Of a DNA stretch of 64,000 nucleotides, positions 49,331 through 57,711 are shown piece by piece. The position numbers and the translations under genes are program-made. Source of the DNA: CADCVT01 sp036389485 (lineage in GTDB: Bacteria; Actinomycetota; Thermoleophilia; Solirubrobacterales; Solirubrobacteraceae); NCBI GenBank assembly GCA_036389485.1, contig DASVPR010000027.1:46377-110376 (forward strand), in the 5' to 3' direction. How positions within the stretch are numbered: position 1 is the stretch's first letter; each line of letters starts with the position of its first letter. Under the pieces are notes generated by a model that saw only the letters and a program-made list of their open reading frames with translations, ran no database searches and was not told the DNA's origin.

Positions 49331-50439
49331 CCGTCGCCTCCCTGCGGGACGTAGCGCGTCTCGGGCGGCCCGTAGAGGCAGTAGAGGAGGTACGTCGGGT
49401 CGGTCTTCTTCTCGTCGTCGGCGGCGCACCTCTGCTTGGCGGCCAGGAGCGCGTCGGCGACCGGCACGCCGTCGCCGAGAAGCGACTCGTAGAACATGCG
49501 CGCGAAGCGCAGCGCGAGCGCCTTTCGGATCGGCGCGAGCGTGCCGACGAAGTTCAGGACGCCGCTGCGGAAGAACGCGGTGGCGAGCGGCGGCTTCTCC
49601 GCATCGTCCGGCAGGTCGGCGCCGCCTGGCGAGCAGGCGTTGCCGAACACGAGCGGGTGGCGCCGGCCGAGCCTGCTCGCCATGCCGCTGAGCTGGCTGG
49701 CCATGAGCGAGTACGCGTAGAACGCCTGCGGGCGGTCCGGGTCGAGCGTCCAGTACGGGCCCGACTCCGGCGCGCGCAGCCCGTGGCAGGTGACGTGGAG
49801 GATGTCCGCCTCCTGATTGAGCGCGTCGACGTCCGGCCAGCCGGCGTCGTCCTGCCCGACCGGGACCCGCTCGGGCTCCATCCCCGCCGGGAGGAGGTCG
49901 TCGAAGGTCTCGCGCCAGAACTTGAAGTCGCCGTTCGGCGGCGCGGCGACGGCCTTCCCGAGGACGCTGCGGACCTTCGAGACCGGCCGCTTGCAGTCCT
50001 CGGGCTGCGACGGCGGCTCCGCGACGATCGGCAGCCGCGCGATCCGGAAGCGCAGGCCGAGCCAGTCGTTGCCGTCGTGGAGCATCTCCCACGGGACCCA
50101 CTCCGCGTCCTCGTCGGTGTGGATGCGCAGGACCGGCGCACTGCCGTTCCCGTCCGCGCTCTCGTGCAGCCGTTCGATCAGCTCCTTCGGCAGGAGCGCG
50201 TTGCACAGGTTGCCCGCCTGCAGGCGCAGGCTTGCGAGCGGGTTCGCGACGCCGCCGGCGTTGGCGACCGCGGCGTACAGGGCCTTGTTGAAGTCGCGGC
50301 GCAGCGCGAGGATCGATACCGACGACCCGGTCGTCGGGATCGTCTTGCGCCAGACGCCGCGCTCCTCGACCAAGATGGTCGGGCCCTGGGTGTCGACCGA
50401 GGGCGACGGCTGGACCATGATCGACAGGTCCGCGCTCAC
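49327..50439 (-). CDS. CHAT domain (caspase-like) protease
   Basis: A 370-residue protein. The C-terminal half (about 200-360) is a CHAT domain, a caspase-fold protease: the catalytic His219 is in ILHVTCHGL and Cys269 in VFGNACSPGG, followed by ATAFFRSGVLNFVGTL and the closing ALLAAKQRC region. The N-terminal half (about 20-190) has WVPWEMLHDG and is typical of CHAT proteins. CHAT proteases in bacteria act in conflict systems, for example cleaving gasdermins or acting with type III-E CRISPR effectors. GTG start overlapping the SIR2-like gene's stop. Target unknown; the membrane protein of the operon is a candidate. Confidence 0.85.
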   Translation of the reverse strand: MSADLSIMVQPSPSVDTQGPTILVEERGVWRKTIPTTGSSVSILALRRDFNKALYAAVANAGGVANPLASLRLQAGNLCNALLPKELIERLHESADGNGSAPVLRIHTDEDAEWVPWEMLHDGNDWLGLRFRIARLPIVAEPPSQPEDCKRPVSKVRSVLGKAVAAPPNGDFKFWRETFDDLLPAGMEPERVPVGQDDAGWPDVDALNQEADILHVTCHGLRAPESGPYWTLDPDRPQAFYAYSLMASQLSGMASRLGRRHPLVFGNACSPGGADLPDDAEKPPLATAFFRSGVLNFVGTLAPIRKALALRFARMFYESLLGDGVPVADALLAAKQRCAADDEKKTDPTYLLYCLYGPPETRYVPQGGDG

Positions 50440-51803
50440 CAGGCGCTCGTCTTCTGGGCCGGGGTGAGCGTGGAGAGCTGGTGCATCAGCTCGGGGCTGC
50501 CGCCGAGCCGGTCGGCGAGGACCTTCACCGCGCCGAGGGAGGCGAAGAGCACGTTCTCGTTCGGCGCCGGGCTGCTGTACTCCGCGCCGATGCGGCCGAC
50601 GAGCTCGTTGAGGTAGCCGACGGTCTTCGGATCGCCGTGCGCCTTCGCCTTGACCGTCAACCCCTCCAGCATGTCGAGGACCTTCATCCGCGTCCCCTCG
50701 AGCACCTGAAGCTGGGACGCCAGCGCCGCCGCTTCGCGCCGCTGATACTCGAGCTGCCGACGCAGCGCCTCGTCGACCGCGCCGCCGGCGGCCCGCCGCT
50801 CAAGCCGGTGGAGCACATCCTCGCACCGCCTCAGGCGGCCCTGGAGCAGCTGACGCTCGAACTCCTCCTCGTCGGCCGGCGGCTCGGTCCCGCCGATCTG
50901 CGCGAGCACGCCGGAGAACGAGCCCGCGTCGACGACGATGCGCTCCGACGCCTTCCCGGGGTCGACGAGGCCCTCGGCCTGCGCCTTCTGCAGCGCCTCC
51001 TCCGGCCGCGCGCTGAGGTTGATCGCGGGGAGCTGGATGAGCATGACCGCGAGCTCTGCGAAGAACCGGTCGGGGTCGCCGGCGGGGCCGTCGACGCGGT
51101 GGACGTCGCGGACGCGGTCGAGGGCCTGGAGGTCGGGCGAGCCGGCCGGGGACGGCTCCACCCACCAGACGGGCCCGCCGGCGACGGCCGCCTTGTCCGC
51201 CAGCGGCGGGTCGTCGGCCTGGTGCCCGACGACGACGAGCGGGGCGGCGAGCAGCTCGCCCAGCGCGGTGCCCGAGCACGCCTCGCGGTCGCCGTAGAGC
51301 TTCAGCACGCGGATCGCGCCCGGCGGGACGTCCCCGGCCTCGCTCTCCTGGTCGCCGACGTCGAGGACCGCGAAGTCGCGCTCGGGCCGCATCCCGCTCC
51401 CCGCGAGCGCCCGCTCGAGCAGCGCGTCGAAAGCCGTCGTGACGAGCGCGCCGAACGTGCCCGCTCGCACGAGGACGGCGAGGTCCTGCAGGAACTGCGG
51501 CACGGGGACCGTCGCGGACGCCTGCAGCGACAGCCCGGCGCGCTGGATGCGCGGGAGCGTGAGCAGCAGCCGGCGGAACGCGGCGGCGAGCTCCGAGTCG
51601 CCGGCGCCCGCGGGGGGCAGCGGCACGTCGATGTCGCGGGCCTCGAGCTGCGAGAAGACGTTGCGCGCGATCGCCGCGATCGACGGGGCACCGGCGCTGC
51701 GCGCGCAGCCGGCGCCGAGGAAGAGGACGGGCGGCTCGTCGCCGCCGGCGCGACGGGCGGCCGTCTCCGCCGCGAGCAGCGCGGTGTTGGGGTGGGAGCT
51801 CAA
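50436..51803 (-). CDS. SIR2-like protein with degenerate active site
   Basis: A 455-residue protein. Residues about 22-260 resemble the SIR2-like NAD-binding fold: LFLGAGCARSAGAPS (26-41), ALVTTAFDALLERAL (119-133) and VLKLYGD (166-172). In active members the second block has Asn before the aromatic residue and the third has His; here they are Ala124 and Tyr170, so NADase activity is doubtful. Residues about 300-380 are a charged coiled coil, and the C-terminus is helical. TTG start at 51803 after AGGAG. It is the first gene of the four-gene operon and may act as sensor or scaffold rather than enzyme. Confidence 0.7.
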   Translation of the reverse strand: MSSHPNTALLAAETAARRAGGDEPPVLFLGAGCARSAGAPSIAAIARNVFSQLEARDIDVPLPPAGAGDSELAAAFRRLLLTLPRIQRAGLSLQASATVPVPQFLQDLAVLVRAGTFGALVTTAFDALLERALAGSGMRPERDFAVLDVGDQESEAGDVPPGAIRVLKLYGDREACSGTALGELLAAPLVVVGHQADDPPLADKAAVAGGPVWWVEPSPAGSPDLQALDRVRDVHRVDGPAGDPDRFFAELAVMLIQLPAINLSARPEEALQKAQAEGLVDPGKASERIVVDAGSFSGVLAQIGGTEPPADEEEFERQLLQGRLRRCEDVLHRLERRAAGGAVDEALRRQLEYQRREAAALASQLQVLEGTRMKVLDMLEGLTVKAKAHGDPKTVGYLNELVGRIGAEYSSPAPNENVLFASLGAVKVLADRLGGSPELMHQLSTLTPAQKTSAW

Positions 51804-51879
51804 CGCGGGTCTCCTGCGCTTTCCGCCACGAAGCTACACCAATCGAGGGCCCGCGATCAAGAGCGGGTCCGGCTCGCCG

Positions 51880-51885
51880 TATCGT
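51880..51885 (+). promoter_or_regulatory. -10 hexamer for tgt
   Basis: TATCGT 8 nt before the GTG start of tgt, with no Shine-Dalgarno between, which would give a leaderless transcript. A clear -35 is not seen. Confidence 0.4.
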
Positions 51886-51893
51886 GGGGCCGC

Positions 51894-53135
51894 GTGTCGA
51901 CGCCGGTGCTCGAGATCACGGCGCGCGCCCCGCGGACGCGGGCGCGCGCCGGTTTGCTGTACACGGCGCACGGCGTCGTGCGGACGCCGGCGTTCGTCCC
52001 GCTCGCGACGAAGGCCGTCGTCAAGGGCCTCGAGGCCCGCGAGGTCGAGGCGCTCGGCTACGACATGGTGCTCGGGAACACCTTCCACCTGTGCCTCGAG
52101 CCCGGCCACGACCTCATCGACGGCTTCGGCGGGCTGCACGCCTTCATGGGCTGGGAGCGGCCGATCATCACCGACTCCGGCGGCTTCCAGGTCTTCAGCA
52201 TGGGCCACGGCACGGTGGCCGACGAGGTGAAGGGGCGCGCTCCGTTCGGCGCGGACCGCGCCGGCGGCGTCATCGAGATCGCCGAACGCGGAGTGACGTT
52301 CAAGAACCCCCGCAACGGCGCGGCGGTCTTCATGGGTCCCGAGACGTCGATGGAGGTGCAGGCCAAGCTGGGCGCCGACGTCGCGCTGGTGTTCGACGAG
52401 TGCACGCCCTTCCACGTCGACCGCGACTACACGGCGCGGTCGATGGAGCGCACGCACCGCTGGCTCGACCGCTGCCTCGCCTGGCACCAGGAGCACGGGC
52501 CCGAGCACCAGGTCGTCTACGGGATCGTGCAGGGCGGCGTGTACGAGGATCTGCGCGTCGAGGCGGCGCAGGCCGTCGTGGCCCGCGACACCGCGGGCAT
52601 CGCGGTGGGCGGCTCGCTCGGCGCCGAGAAGGCGCAGATGTACGAGGTCGTGGACTGGACCACGGCGCAGCTGCCGGAGGACAGGCCGCGGCACCTGCTC
52701 GGCATCGGTGAGGTGGACGACCTGATCCGCGGGGTGGAGCTCGGCATCGACACGTTCGACTGCGTGACGCCGACGCGGCTCGGCCGCCACGGCGTCGTGC
52801 TCGTCCCCGATGCCGAGGCGCGGTTCCGCGTCGATCTCTCCGCCGCGCGGTTCAAGGCGTCGAAGGAGCCGATCGAGGACGGCTGCCCGTGCCCCGCGTG
52901 CAGCGCCGGACTGAGCCGCGGCTACCTGCGCTACCTGGCGAAGAACCGGGAGCTGACGGGCGTGCGGCTGCTCAGCCTGCACAACCTCGTCTACGTCGGG
53001 CGCGTCATGCGCGACCTGCGCGACGCGATCGGCGAGGGCCGCCTCAGCGAGGTGGCGGAGCGGCTGCGGCGGGGCGGCCGTCCGTCGACGGCTGCGGTGT
53101 CGTCAGCTCCGTCGCCTCCCGCTCGGCCATCTTGA
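51894..53135 (+). CDS. tgt: Queuine/preQ1 tRNA-ribosyltransferase
   Basis: A 413-residue tRNA-guanine transglycosylase, exchanging guanine-34 in tRNAs with GUN anticodons for preQ1 or queuine. Active-site elements are TDSGGFQVFSMG (Asp general acid/base region), VYGIVQGG, LLGIGEVDDL, and the nucleophile Asp in FDCVTPTRLGRHG. The zinc site is CPCPACSAGLSRGYL plus a later His (LLSLHNL). The C-terminal 25-residue Ser/Pro/Ala tail is atypical and overlaps the convergent SDR gene by 92 nt. No queuosine synthesis genes are in the window, so it may rely on salvage. Confidence 0.93.
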   Translation: MSTPVLEITARAPRTRARAGLLYTAHGVVRTPAFVPLATKAVVKGLEAREVEALGYDMVLGNTFHLCLEPGHDLIDGFGGLHAFMGWERPIITDSGGFQVFSMGHGTVADEVKGRAPFGADRAGGVIEIAERGVTFKNPRNGAAVFMGPETSMEVQAKLGADVALVFDECTPFHVDRDYTARSMERTHRWLDRCLAWHQEHGPEHQVVYGIVQGGVYEDLRVEAAQAVVARDTAGIAVGGSLGAEKAQMYEVVDWTTAQLPEDRPRHLLGIGEVDDLIRGVELGIDTFDCVTPTRLGRHGVVLVPDAEARFRVDLSAARFKASKEPIEDGCPCPACSAGLSRGYLRYLAKNRELTGVRLLSLHNLVYVGRVMRDLRDAIGEGRLSEVAERLRRGGRPSTAAVSSAPSPPARPS

Positions 53136-53943
53136 TGACCTCGTCGACGCCCCTGCGGCGCGACTGCCACTCCATCAGCGGCTGGACGACCGACCGCAGG
53201 TAGAGCAGCGGCTTCAGCGAGCCGGGGACCATCACGTGCCGCGCCCGGCGCGTCACGCCCGCGACGATCGCGTCGCCGACGTCGGACACTGGCGCCCAGC
53301 GCGAGAACGGGCCGCCCAGGCGCTCGCGGCCGTACTGCGCGGAAGGCCTGTCGAACCCGCGGCGGACCATGTCGGTGTCGATGAACGAGAAGTACGCGAC
53401 GCCGACCTTCGTGCCGGTGTGGGCGACCTCCATCCGGAGCGCGTCGCCGAACGCCTCGACGCCGGCCTTCGACGCCGTGTACGCGGCCATCATCGGCGTG
53501 TGCACGAGCGCCGACGCCGACGAGACGATCAGCACGTAGCCGCGGCGCGCGACGACGTGGGGAAGGGCGGCGCGGACGGTGCGCCACACGCCGAGCAGGT
53601 TGACCTCGATCGTCCGCTCGAACGCCGCGGGGTCGATCGAGGCGACGGTGCCGTTCGCCGCGATCCCGGCATTGGCGATGACGACGTCGAGCCCGCCGAA
53701 GCGCTCGACCGCGCCGGCGACGGCGGCCTCGACCGCGTCCGTGTCGGTGACGTCGGCCTCGTACCACCAGGCGCGCTCGCCGAGCTCGGTCGCGCGCCGC
53801 TCCAGCTCGTCCGGCTCGAGCCCCACGAGGGCGACCGACGCCCCGAGCGCGTGCAGCCGCCGGGCCGCCTCGAGGCCCAATCCGCGGGCCGCGCCGGTGA
53901 CCAGGACGACCTTCCCGGCGACGTCGTAGTGCTCCCTCGGCAT
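53044..53943 (-). CDS. Short-chain dehydrogenase/reductase
   Basis: A 299-residue NAD(P)-dependent SDR. The cofactor motif TGAARGLGLEAAR is near the N-terminus, NAG is in VVIANAGIA, the catalytic Ser lies in VSSASALVHT and the Tyr/Lys pair in AYTASKAG. The C-terminal 60 residues extend beyond a minimal SDR and contain a membrane-associating LKPLLYLRSVVQPLMEW-like stretch. ATG 53943 is chosen over an upstream in-frame start. The 3' end overlaps tgt by 92 nt. Substrate unknown. Confidence 0.88.
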   Translation of the reverse strand: MPREHYDVAGKVVLVTGAARGLGLEAARRLHALGASVALVGLEPDELERRATELGERAWWYEADVTDTDAVEAAVAGAVERFGGLDVVIANAGIAANGTVASIDPAAFERTIEVNLLGVWRTVRAALPHVVARRGYVLIVSSASALVHTPMMAAYTASKAGVEAFGDALRMEVAHTGTKVGVAYFSFIDTDMVRRGFDRPSAQYGRERLGGPFSRWAPVSDVGDAIVAGVTRRARHVMVPGSLKPLLYLRSVVQPLMEWQSRRRGVDEVIKMAEREATELTTPQPSTDGRPAAAAPPPR

Positions 53944-54041
53944 GGCGGCGGACGCTACCGAATGTGACAGATCGTCACTAGACTCGCCATTTTGGCGCCC
54001 GTCCTGCGTTATGGACGACTCCGGATGGGACGCCGAAGCAC

Positions 54042-54926
54042 ATGAACGACGGGGCAACCTTCACTGCACACCTGACGGGCGGCGTGCGCCGCTTGGCTGC
54101 GCTCGCGCACAGCGTGAGGGACGAGGACACGGTGCTTCGGGCGCTGCGCTACGAGCTGTACTACGCGCTCGACGTCGACGACGTTCGGTTCGAGCCGCGG
54201 CAGGACCCGACGTGGCCGTCGCTGCCGCTGATCGTCGACAACCGCCGCCGCGGCGTGCTCGTGTTCGTCACCCACCCGCCGCGCCGCCTGACCGAGGACG
54301 AGATCGACGCCGCCGCCGCGCTGGTCGAGACCGCGGCCGCCGTCCTCGCGCTGCTGGAGGCGCGCCACGCCGCGCGGATCGACTCGCTCACCGGCGCGCT
54401 CAACCACGGCGCGATGCTCGCCCGCCTGGAGGAGGAGATCGACCGCTGCCGGCGCTACCGCACCGGCCTCGCCTGCCTCCTCATCGACCTCGACGACTTC
54501 AAGGCGATCAACGACCGCTGGGGCCACGCGACCGGCGACTCCGTCCTGCGCCAGGTCGCGATGCTGCTGCGCACCGAGTTCCGAGCGCACGACCAGGTCG
54601 CCCGCTACGGCGGCGACGAGTTCGTCGTGCTGCTGCCGCACGCGGTCGGGCCGCGCGCCGAGATCGCCGCGCGCCGCGCGCTGCGCCGGCTGCGCGACAT
54701 CCACGTCGTCACCGACGAGGGGCGCCAGCCGCTGAGCGCCTCGATCGGCCTCGCCGAGTGGGCGGAGCCGGAGACGCCGGCGGAGCTGCTCGCCAAGGCG
54801 GACCAGGCGCTGCTCGCGGGCAAGCGCGGCGGCAAGGACCAGCTTCGGACCGCGTCGGGCGAATGGCCGTGGGAGGAGCCGCCCGAGGAGGTCCCTAGCG
54901 AGCCCGCTCCGGCGGGCGGCGCCTAG
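54042..54926 (+). CDS. GGDEF diguanylate cyclase
   Basis: A 294-residue protein with an N-terminal partial GAF-like region (about 20-110) and a GGDEF domain (about 112-275). The active-site motif RYGGDEF (GGDEF at 190-194) is intact, and the inhibitory I-site RAHD (181-184) lies five residues before it, so an active, product-inhibited cyclase making cyclic di-GMP is expected. No EAL domain or PilZ receptor is encoded in the window. The stop interlocks with the stop of the convergent kinase gene in a CTAG. Confidence 0.92.
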   Translation: MNDGATFTAHLTGGVRRLAALAHSVRDEDTVLRALRYELYYALDVDDVRFEPRQDPTWPSLPLIVDNRRRGVLVFVTHPPRRLTEDEIDAAAALVETAAAVLALLEARHAARIDSLTGALNHGAMLARLEEEIDRCRRYRTGLACLLIDLDDFKAINDRWGHATGDSVLRQVAMLLRTEFRAHDQVARYGGDEFVVLLPHAVGPRAEIAARRALRRLRDIHVVTDEGRQPLSASIGLAEWAEPETPAELLAKADQALLAGKRGGKDQLRTASGEWPWEEPPEEVPSEPAPAGGA

Positions 54927-56119
54927 CGCGTGTTCGAGTCGACGAGCTCCTTCATCGCGTCGACCGACTCGCCGACGGTGCCGTACTCGACCTGACGCAG
55001 CTGCACGTCGCTCGACCCGGCAGTGAAGACGAGGTAGGCGGCGATCGCCGCCGCGGCGAGCAGCGCCACGAGGAGGAACGTCGCGAGCGCGCGGCGGCCC
55101 GCGCTCGGACCGCGGTCGATCGCCGCCGCGCCGGCGTGCGACGGGTACGAGGCGGGCGGGCCGGGCGTCGGCTGCAGCCGCCGGACGCGCGGGGCGACCG
55201 CCTCCGTCGCGGGGGCCGCGCGGGTCGCGCTCGTCGGGTCGCCCGCGAGGACCGACGTCCGCGCGGTGGGGTCGTCCTCGAAGGTCTGGCCCGCGGCGCC
55301 CGCCGACAGCGCCTCGCGCAGGTCGTCGGCGCTGGCGTAGCGCTGGGATGGCTCCAGCTCGAGCGCGCGCGCCACCGCCTGCGCGACGCCGTGCGGGATC
55401 GCGGGATCGAGCTCGTCGAGCATCGCCGGGATCTCGCGCTGCTGCTTCAGCGCCAGCTCGGTCAGCGACTGCGCCTCGTAGGGCAGCCGGCCGGCGAGGA
55501 ACTGGTAGGTGACGACGCCCAGCCCGTAGATGTCCGAGCGCGGCGTGGCCTCCTCGCCCGCGGCCTGCTCGGGCGCGAGGTACGCGGCGGTGCCGAGGAC
55601 CGACCCGGCCTGGGTGATCCGCGAGATCGTGTCGCTGGTCGCCTTCGCGATCCCGAAGTCCGCGAGCTTGACGACGCCGTCGTCGCTGCGCAGCAGGTTC
55701 CCGGGCTTGACGTCGCGGTGCACGACGTCGTGGCGGTGCGCGTGCTCCAGCCCGCGGCAGGCCTGGTTGACGATGAACAGCGCGTCCTCGACCCGCAGCC
55801 GGCCGTGGTCGCGCAGCAGCTCCGCCCCCGACTTGCCGCGGATGTACTCCATGACGATGTAGTGGCGGCCGGTCCGCTCGTCCAGGCCGAAGTCGAACAC
55901 CTGCACGATGTTCGGGTGCACGAGCTGCGCGGCGGCCAGCGCCTCGCGGCGGAAGCGCGAGACGAACTGCGGGTCGTCGGCGAGGTGCTCCGCGAGCAGC
56001 TTCACCGCGACGTCGCGCTCGAGCCGCCGGTCGAAGGCCAGCTGCACGGTCGACATGCCGCCGAAGCCGAGGCGCTCGCCCAGCTCGTAGCGGCCGGCGA
56101 TGACCTGGTCGGGGGTCAT
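54923..56119 (-). CDS. Ser/Thr protein kinase with one TM helix
   Basis: A 398-residue Hanks-type kinase. Catalytic elements are the glycine loop LGFGGMSTV, Lys40 in VAVKLL, the catalytic loop VHRDVKPGN, the DFG in LADFGIAKA and the APE in YLAPEQAAG. After a disordered Pro/Ala linker (about 265-335) comes a TM helix ALATFLLVALLAAAAIAAYL (about 340-360) and a short exterior tail of about 35 residues; full PASTA repeats are absent. The ATG overlaps the lipoprotein stop (ATGA). It may sense the envelope through the lipoprotein encoded upstream; that is inference. Confidence 0.9.
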   Translation of the reverse strand: MTPDQVIAGRYELGERLGFGGMSTVQLAFDRRLERDVAVKLLAEHLADDPQFVSRFRREALAAAQLVHPNIVQVFDFGLDERTGRHYIVMEYIRGKSGAELLRDHGRLRVEDALFIVNQACRGLEHAHRHDVVHRDVKPGNLLRSDDGVVKLADFGIAKATSDTISRITQAGSVLGTAAYLAPEQAAGEEATPRSDIYGLGVVTYQFLAGRLPYEAQSLTELALKQQREIPAMLDELDPAIPHGVAQAVARALELEPSQRYASADDLREALSAGAAGQTFEDDPTARTSVLAGDPTSATRAAPATEAVAPRVRRLQPTPGPPASYPSHAGAAAIDRGPSAGRRALATFLLVALLAAAAIAAYLVFTAGSSDVQLRQVEYGTVGESVDAMKELVDSNTR

Positions 56120-56676
56120 TCCTCCTTCGACCCCTTCCGCGCCTGGCCGGGCGGGACGAAGTTCTGCTCCGGCGCGACCTGGCCGCCCGTGTCGTCCGGC
56201 GCCGTCGTCTCCGGCGGGGTCGGGACGTCGGTCGTCGGGGGCGGCGTGGTCTCGGTGGGCGGCGGAGTCGTCTCGGTGGGCGGCGGGGTCGTCTCGGTCT
56301 CGGGCGGCGTCGTCGTGGTCTCGGGCGCCGTCTCGGTCGTGTCCGTCGTCTCGGGCCTGTTGTCGCGGCACTGCTCGGGCGCGATGCGCTGGAGGTTCGC
56401 GACACCGTCGACGAGCCGGCGGCGCAGGCGGCGGTCGGTGGACCGCGGCAGGCCGTTGATGGCGCGCTCGAGGCGCGTGAACGCCGGCGCCAGCTCGTCG
56501 CACTCGCCCTTGGTCACGCGCTCGTCGATCTTGTCCAGCTCGTCCTTGATCTCGGAGGCACGGGACGGCGCCAGGAGCTTCTTGTCGTCGCCGTCGTCGC
56601 CGCAGGACACCGCGACCGCCGACAGGACGCCGAGCACCAGCGCGAGCAGGATGGGTGGGAGGCGCCGCACGGTCAT
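56116..56676 (-). CDS. Lipoprotein with Pro/Thr-rich repeats
   Basis: A 186-residue predicted lipoprotein. Signal sequence with lipobox AVAVSC (Cys25), then an acidic DDGDDKK, a helical domain (about 38-105) with two Cys, and a C-terminal disordered Pro/Thr/Glu region including three copies of a seven-residue TETTPPP unit. The helical part could be a ligand- or protein-binding domain. Both ends overlap neighbours by 4 nt, placing it between a metallophosphoesterase gene and a kinase gene in one operon. Confidence 0.78.
   Translation of the reverse strand: MTVRRLPPILLALVLGVLSAVAVSCGDDGDDKKLLAPSRASEIKDELDKIDERVTKGECDELAPAFTRLERAINGLPRSTDRRLRRRLVDGVANLQRIAPEQCRDNRPETTDTTETAPETTTTPPETETTPPPTETTPPPTETTPPPTTDVPTPPETTAPDDTGGQVAPEQNFVPPGQARKGSKEE
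56238..56300 (-). repeat. 21-bp repeats encoding TETTPPP
   Basis: About three 21-bp near-identical units inside the lipoprotein gene, differing by a few bases. They encode the proline/threonine linker and are likely to vary in number between strains. Confidence 0.7.
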
Positions 56677-57407
56677 TGACCGTACCCAAGGCGCTCGGCC
56701 AGCGAATCCGGAAGCCCCGCCCTGCGGATCGCCGCGGCCGCGCCGTCGATGTCGTACTCCGTCCGCATCCACTCCGCGCGCCAGCGCTCGGTGTCGAGCA
56801 GGAGCCACGCCGCGCGGGGGTCGCCGTCGCGCGGCTGGCCCACGGAGCCCGGGTTGATCAGCCACTCGCCCTCGCGCAGGTCGGCGTGGTCGCCGCGGCG
56901 CGCGGCGGCGACGACGGTCTCCGTCTCGTCGTCCGCGCGGCCGAAGGCGAGCGCGATGTGGGAGTGGCCGATCAGCGAGACGCGCTGCGGCGCCGCGTCC
57001 AGGCACCGCTCGGCCAGCGGCACCGTCAGGACGTACTCCCAGACGGGATCGCGCGGGCTCGCGTGGTACAGGCCGATCCCGCTGTCCTCGCCCTGGGGCT
57101 CGAGCTTCTGCAGGAAGATCCGGTTGTCCTCGGCGATGACCTTCCTCGTCCAGCGCGCGCTGATCGCGGCGCCGCGCGAGAACTCCTCGATCCCCAGGGC
57201 GCCGGTCACCGCGAGGTCGTGGTTGCCGGCGAGGCAGAGCGCGGCCCGGTCGCGCGCCAGCTCGACGCAGGCGTCCGGCTCCCCGCCGTAGCCGACGAGG
57301 TCGCCGAGGCACCAGATCTCCTCGGCGCCGGCGGTCTCGAGGTCGCTCAGGACCGCCTCGAAGGCGTGGCGGTTCGCGTGGATGTCGGAGATGACGGCGA
57401 CGCGCAA
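56673..57407 (-). CDS. Metallophosphoesterase (YfcE/MJ0936-like)
   Basis: A 244-residue calcineurin-like phosphoesterase. All metal motifs are seen: ISDIHAN at the start, CLGDLVGYG, CLAGNHDLAV and IGHSHIALAF. The family hydrolyses phosphodiesters or phosphoproteins. The TTG start at 57407 follows a TACATT hexamer by 9 nt with no Shine-Dalgarno, suggesting a leaderless transcript. Its stop overlaps the lipoprotein ATG, so phosphatase, lipoprotein and kinase are one operon. It might oppose the kinase, but it more resembles small-molecule phosphodiesterases. Confidence 0.87.
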   Translation of the reverse strand: MRVAVISDIHANRHAFEAVLSDLETAGAEEIWCLGDLVGYGGEPDACVELARDRAALCLAGNHDLAVTGALGIEEFSRGAAISARWTRKVIAEDNRIFLQKLEPQGEDSGIGLYHASPRDPVWEYVLTVPLAERCLDAAPQRVSLIGHSHIALAFGRADDETETVVAAARRGDHADLREGEWLINPGSVGQPRDGDPRAAWLLLDTERWRAEWMRTEYDIDGAAAAIRRAGLPDSLAERLGYGQ

Positions 57408-57422
57408 AGGCCGCCGAATGTA

Positions 57423-57611
57423 CTAGCGGCTGAAGCGAGGACCGCGCTCGTCGTCGCGCTCGAGCAGGCCCCAGGCGTAGAGCCAGAGCGCGTCGCGGAC
57501 CTCGGGCTCGACCGGGGCGCGGTCGATCAGGCGCTCCTCGACCTCGTGGAGGTCGGCGCCCTCGCCGACGGCCTCGGCGACCTGCTCCCTGAGGATGGTG
57601 AGCCCTGCCAT
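57423..57611 (-). CDS. Small conserved-looking acidic protein
   Basis: A 62-residue helical protein beginning MAGLTILREQVAEAVGEG. Acidic helix HEVEERLIDRAP and WLYAWGLLERDDE follow. No TM segment or known domain. The ATG lies 7 nt after a CACAAT hexamer. It is 15 nt upstream of the metallophosphoesterase start on the same strand and may belong to that operon. Function unknown. Confidence 0.6.
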   Translation of the reverse strand: MAGLTILREQVAEAVGEGADLHEVEERLIDRAPVEPEVRDALWLYAWGLLERDDERGPRFSR

Positions 57612-57711
57612 CGCGCGCATTGTGCGGACATGCCGCCGCGCGCGCAACGGCAATTTTCAGGTTCTTCACCAAAGTGCGGGTTCGGTGTCCGCTTCGGGGG
57701 CGGAACCTGTG

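Noticed and set aside
49327..50439. Gasdermin-type or type III-E CRISPR context for the CHAT protease
   Set aside because: No gasdermin-like gene, CRISPR array or Cas gene is visible; the partner proteins differ from those systems.
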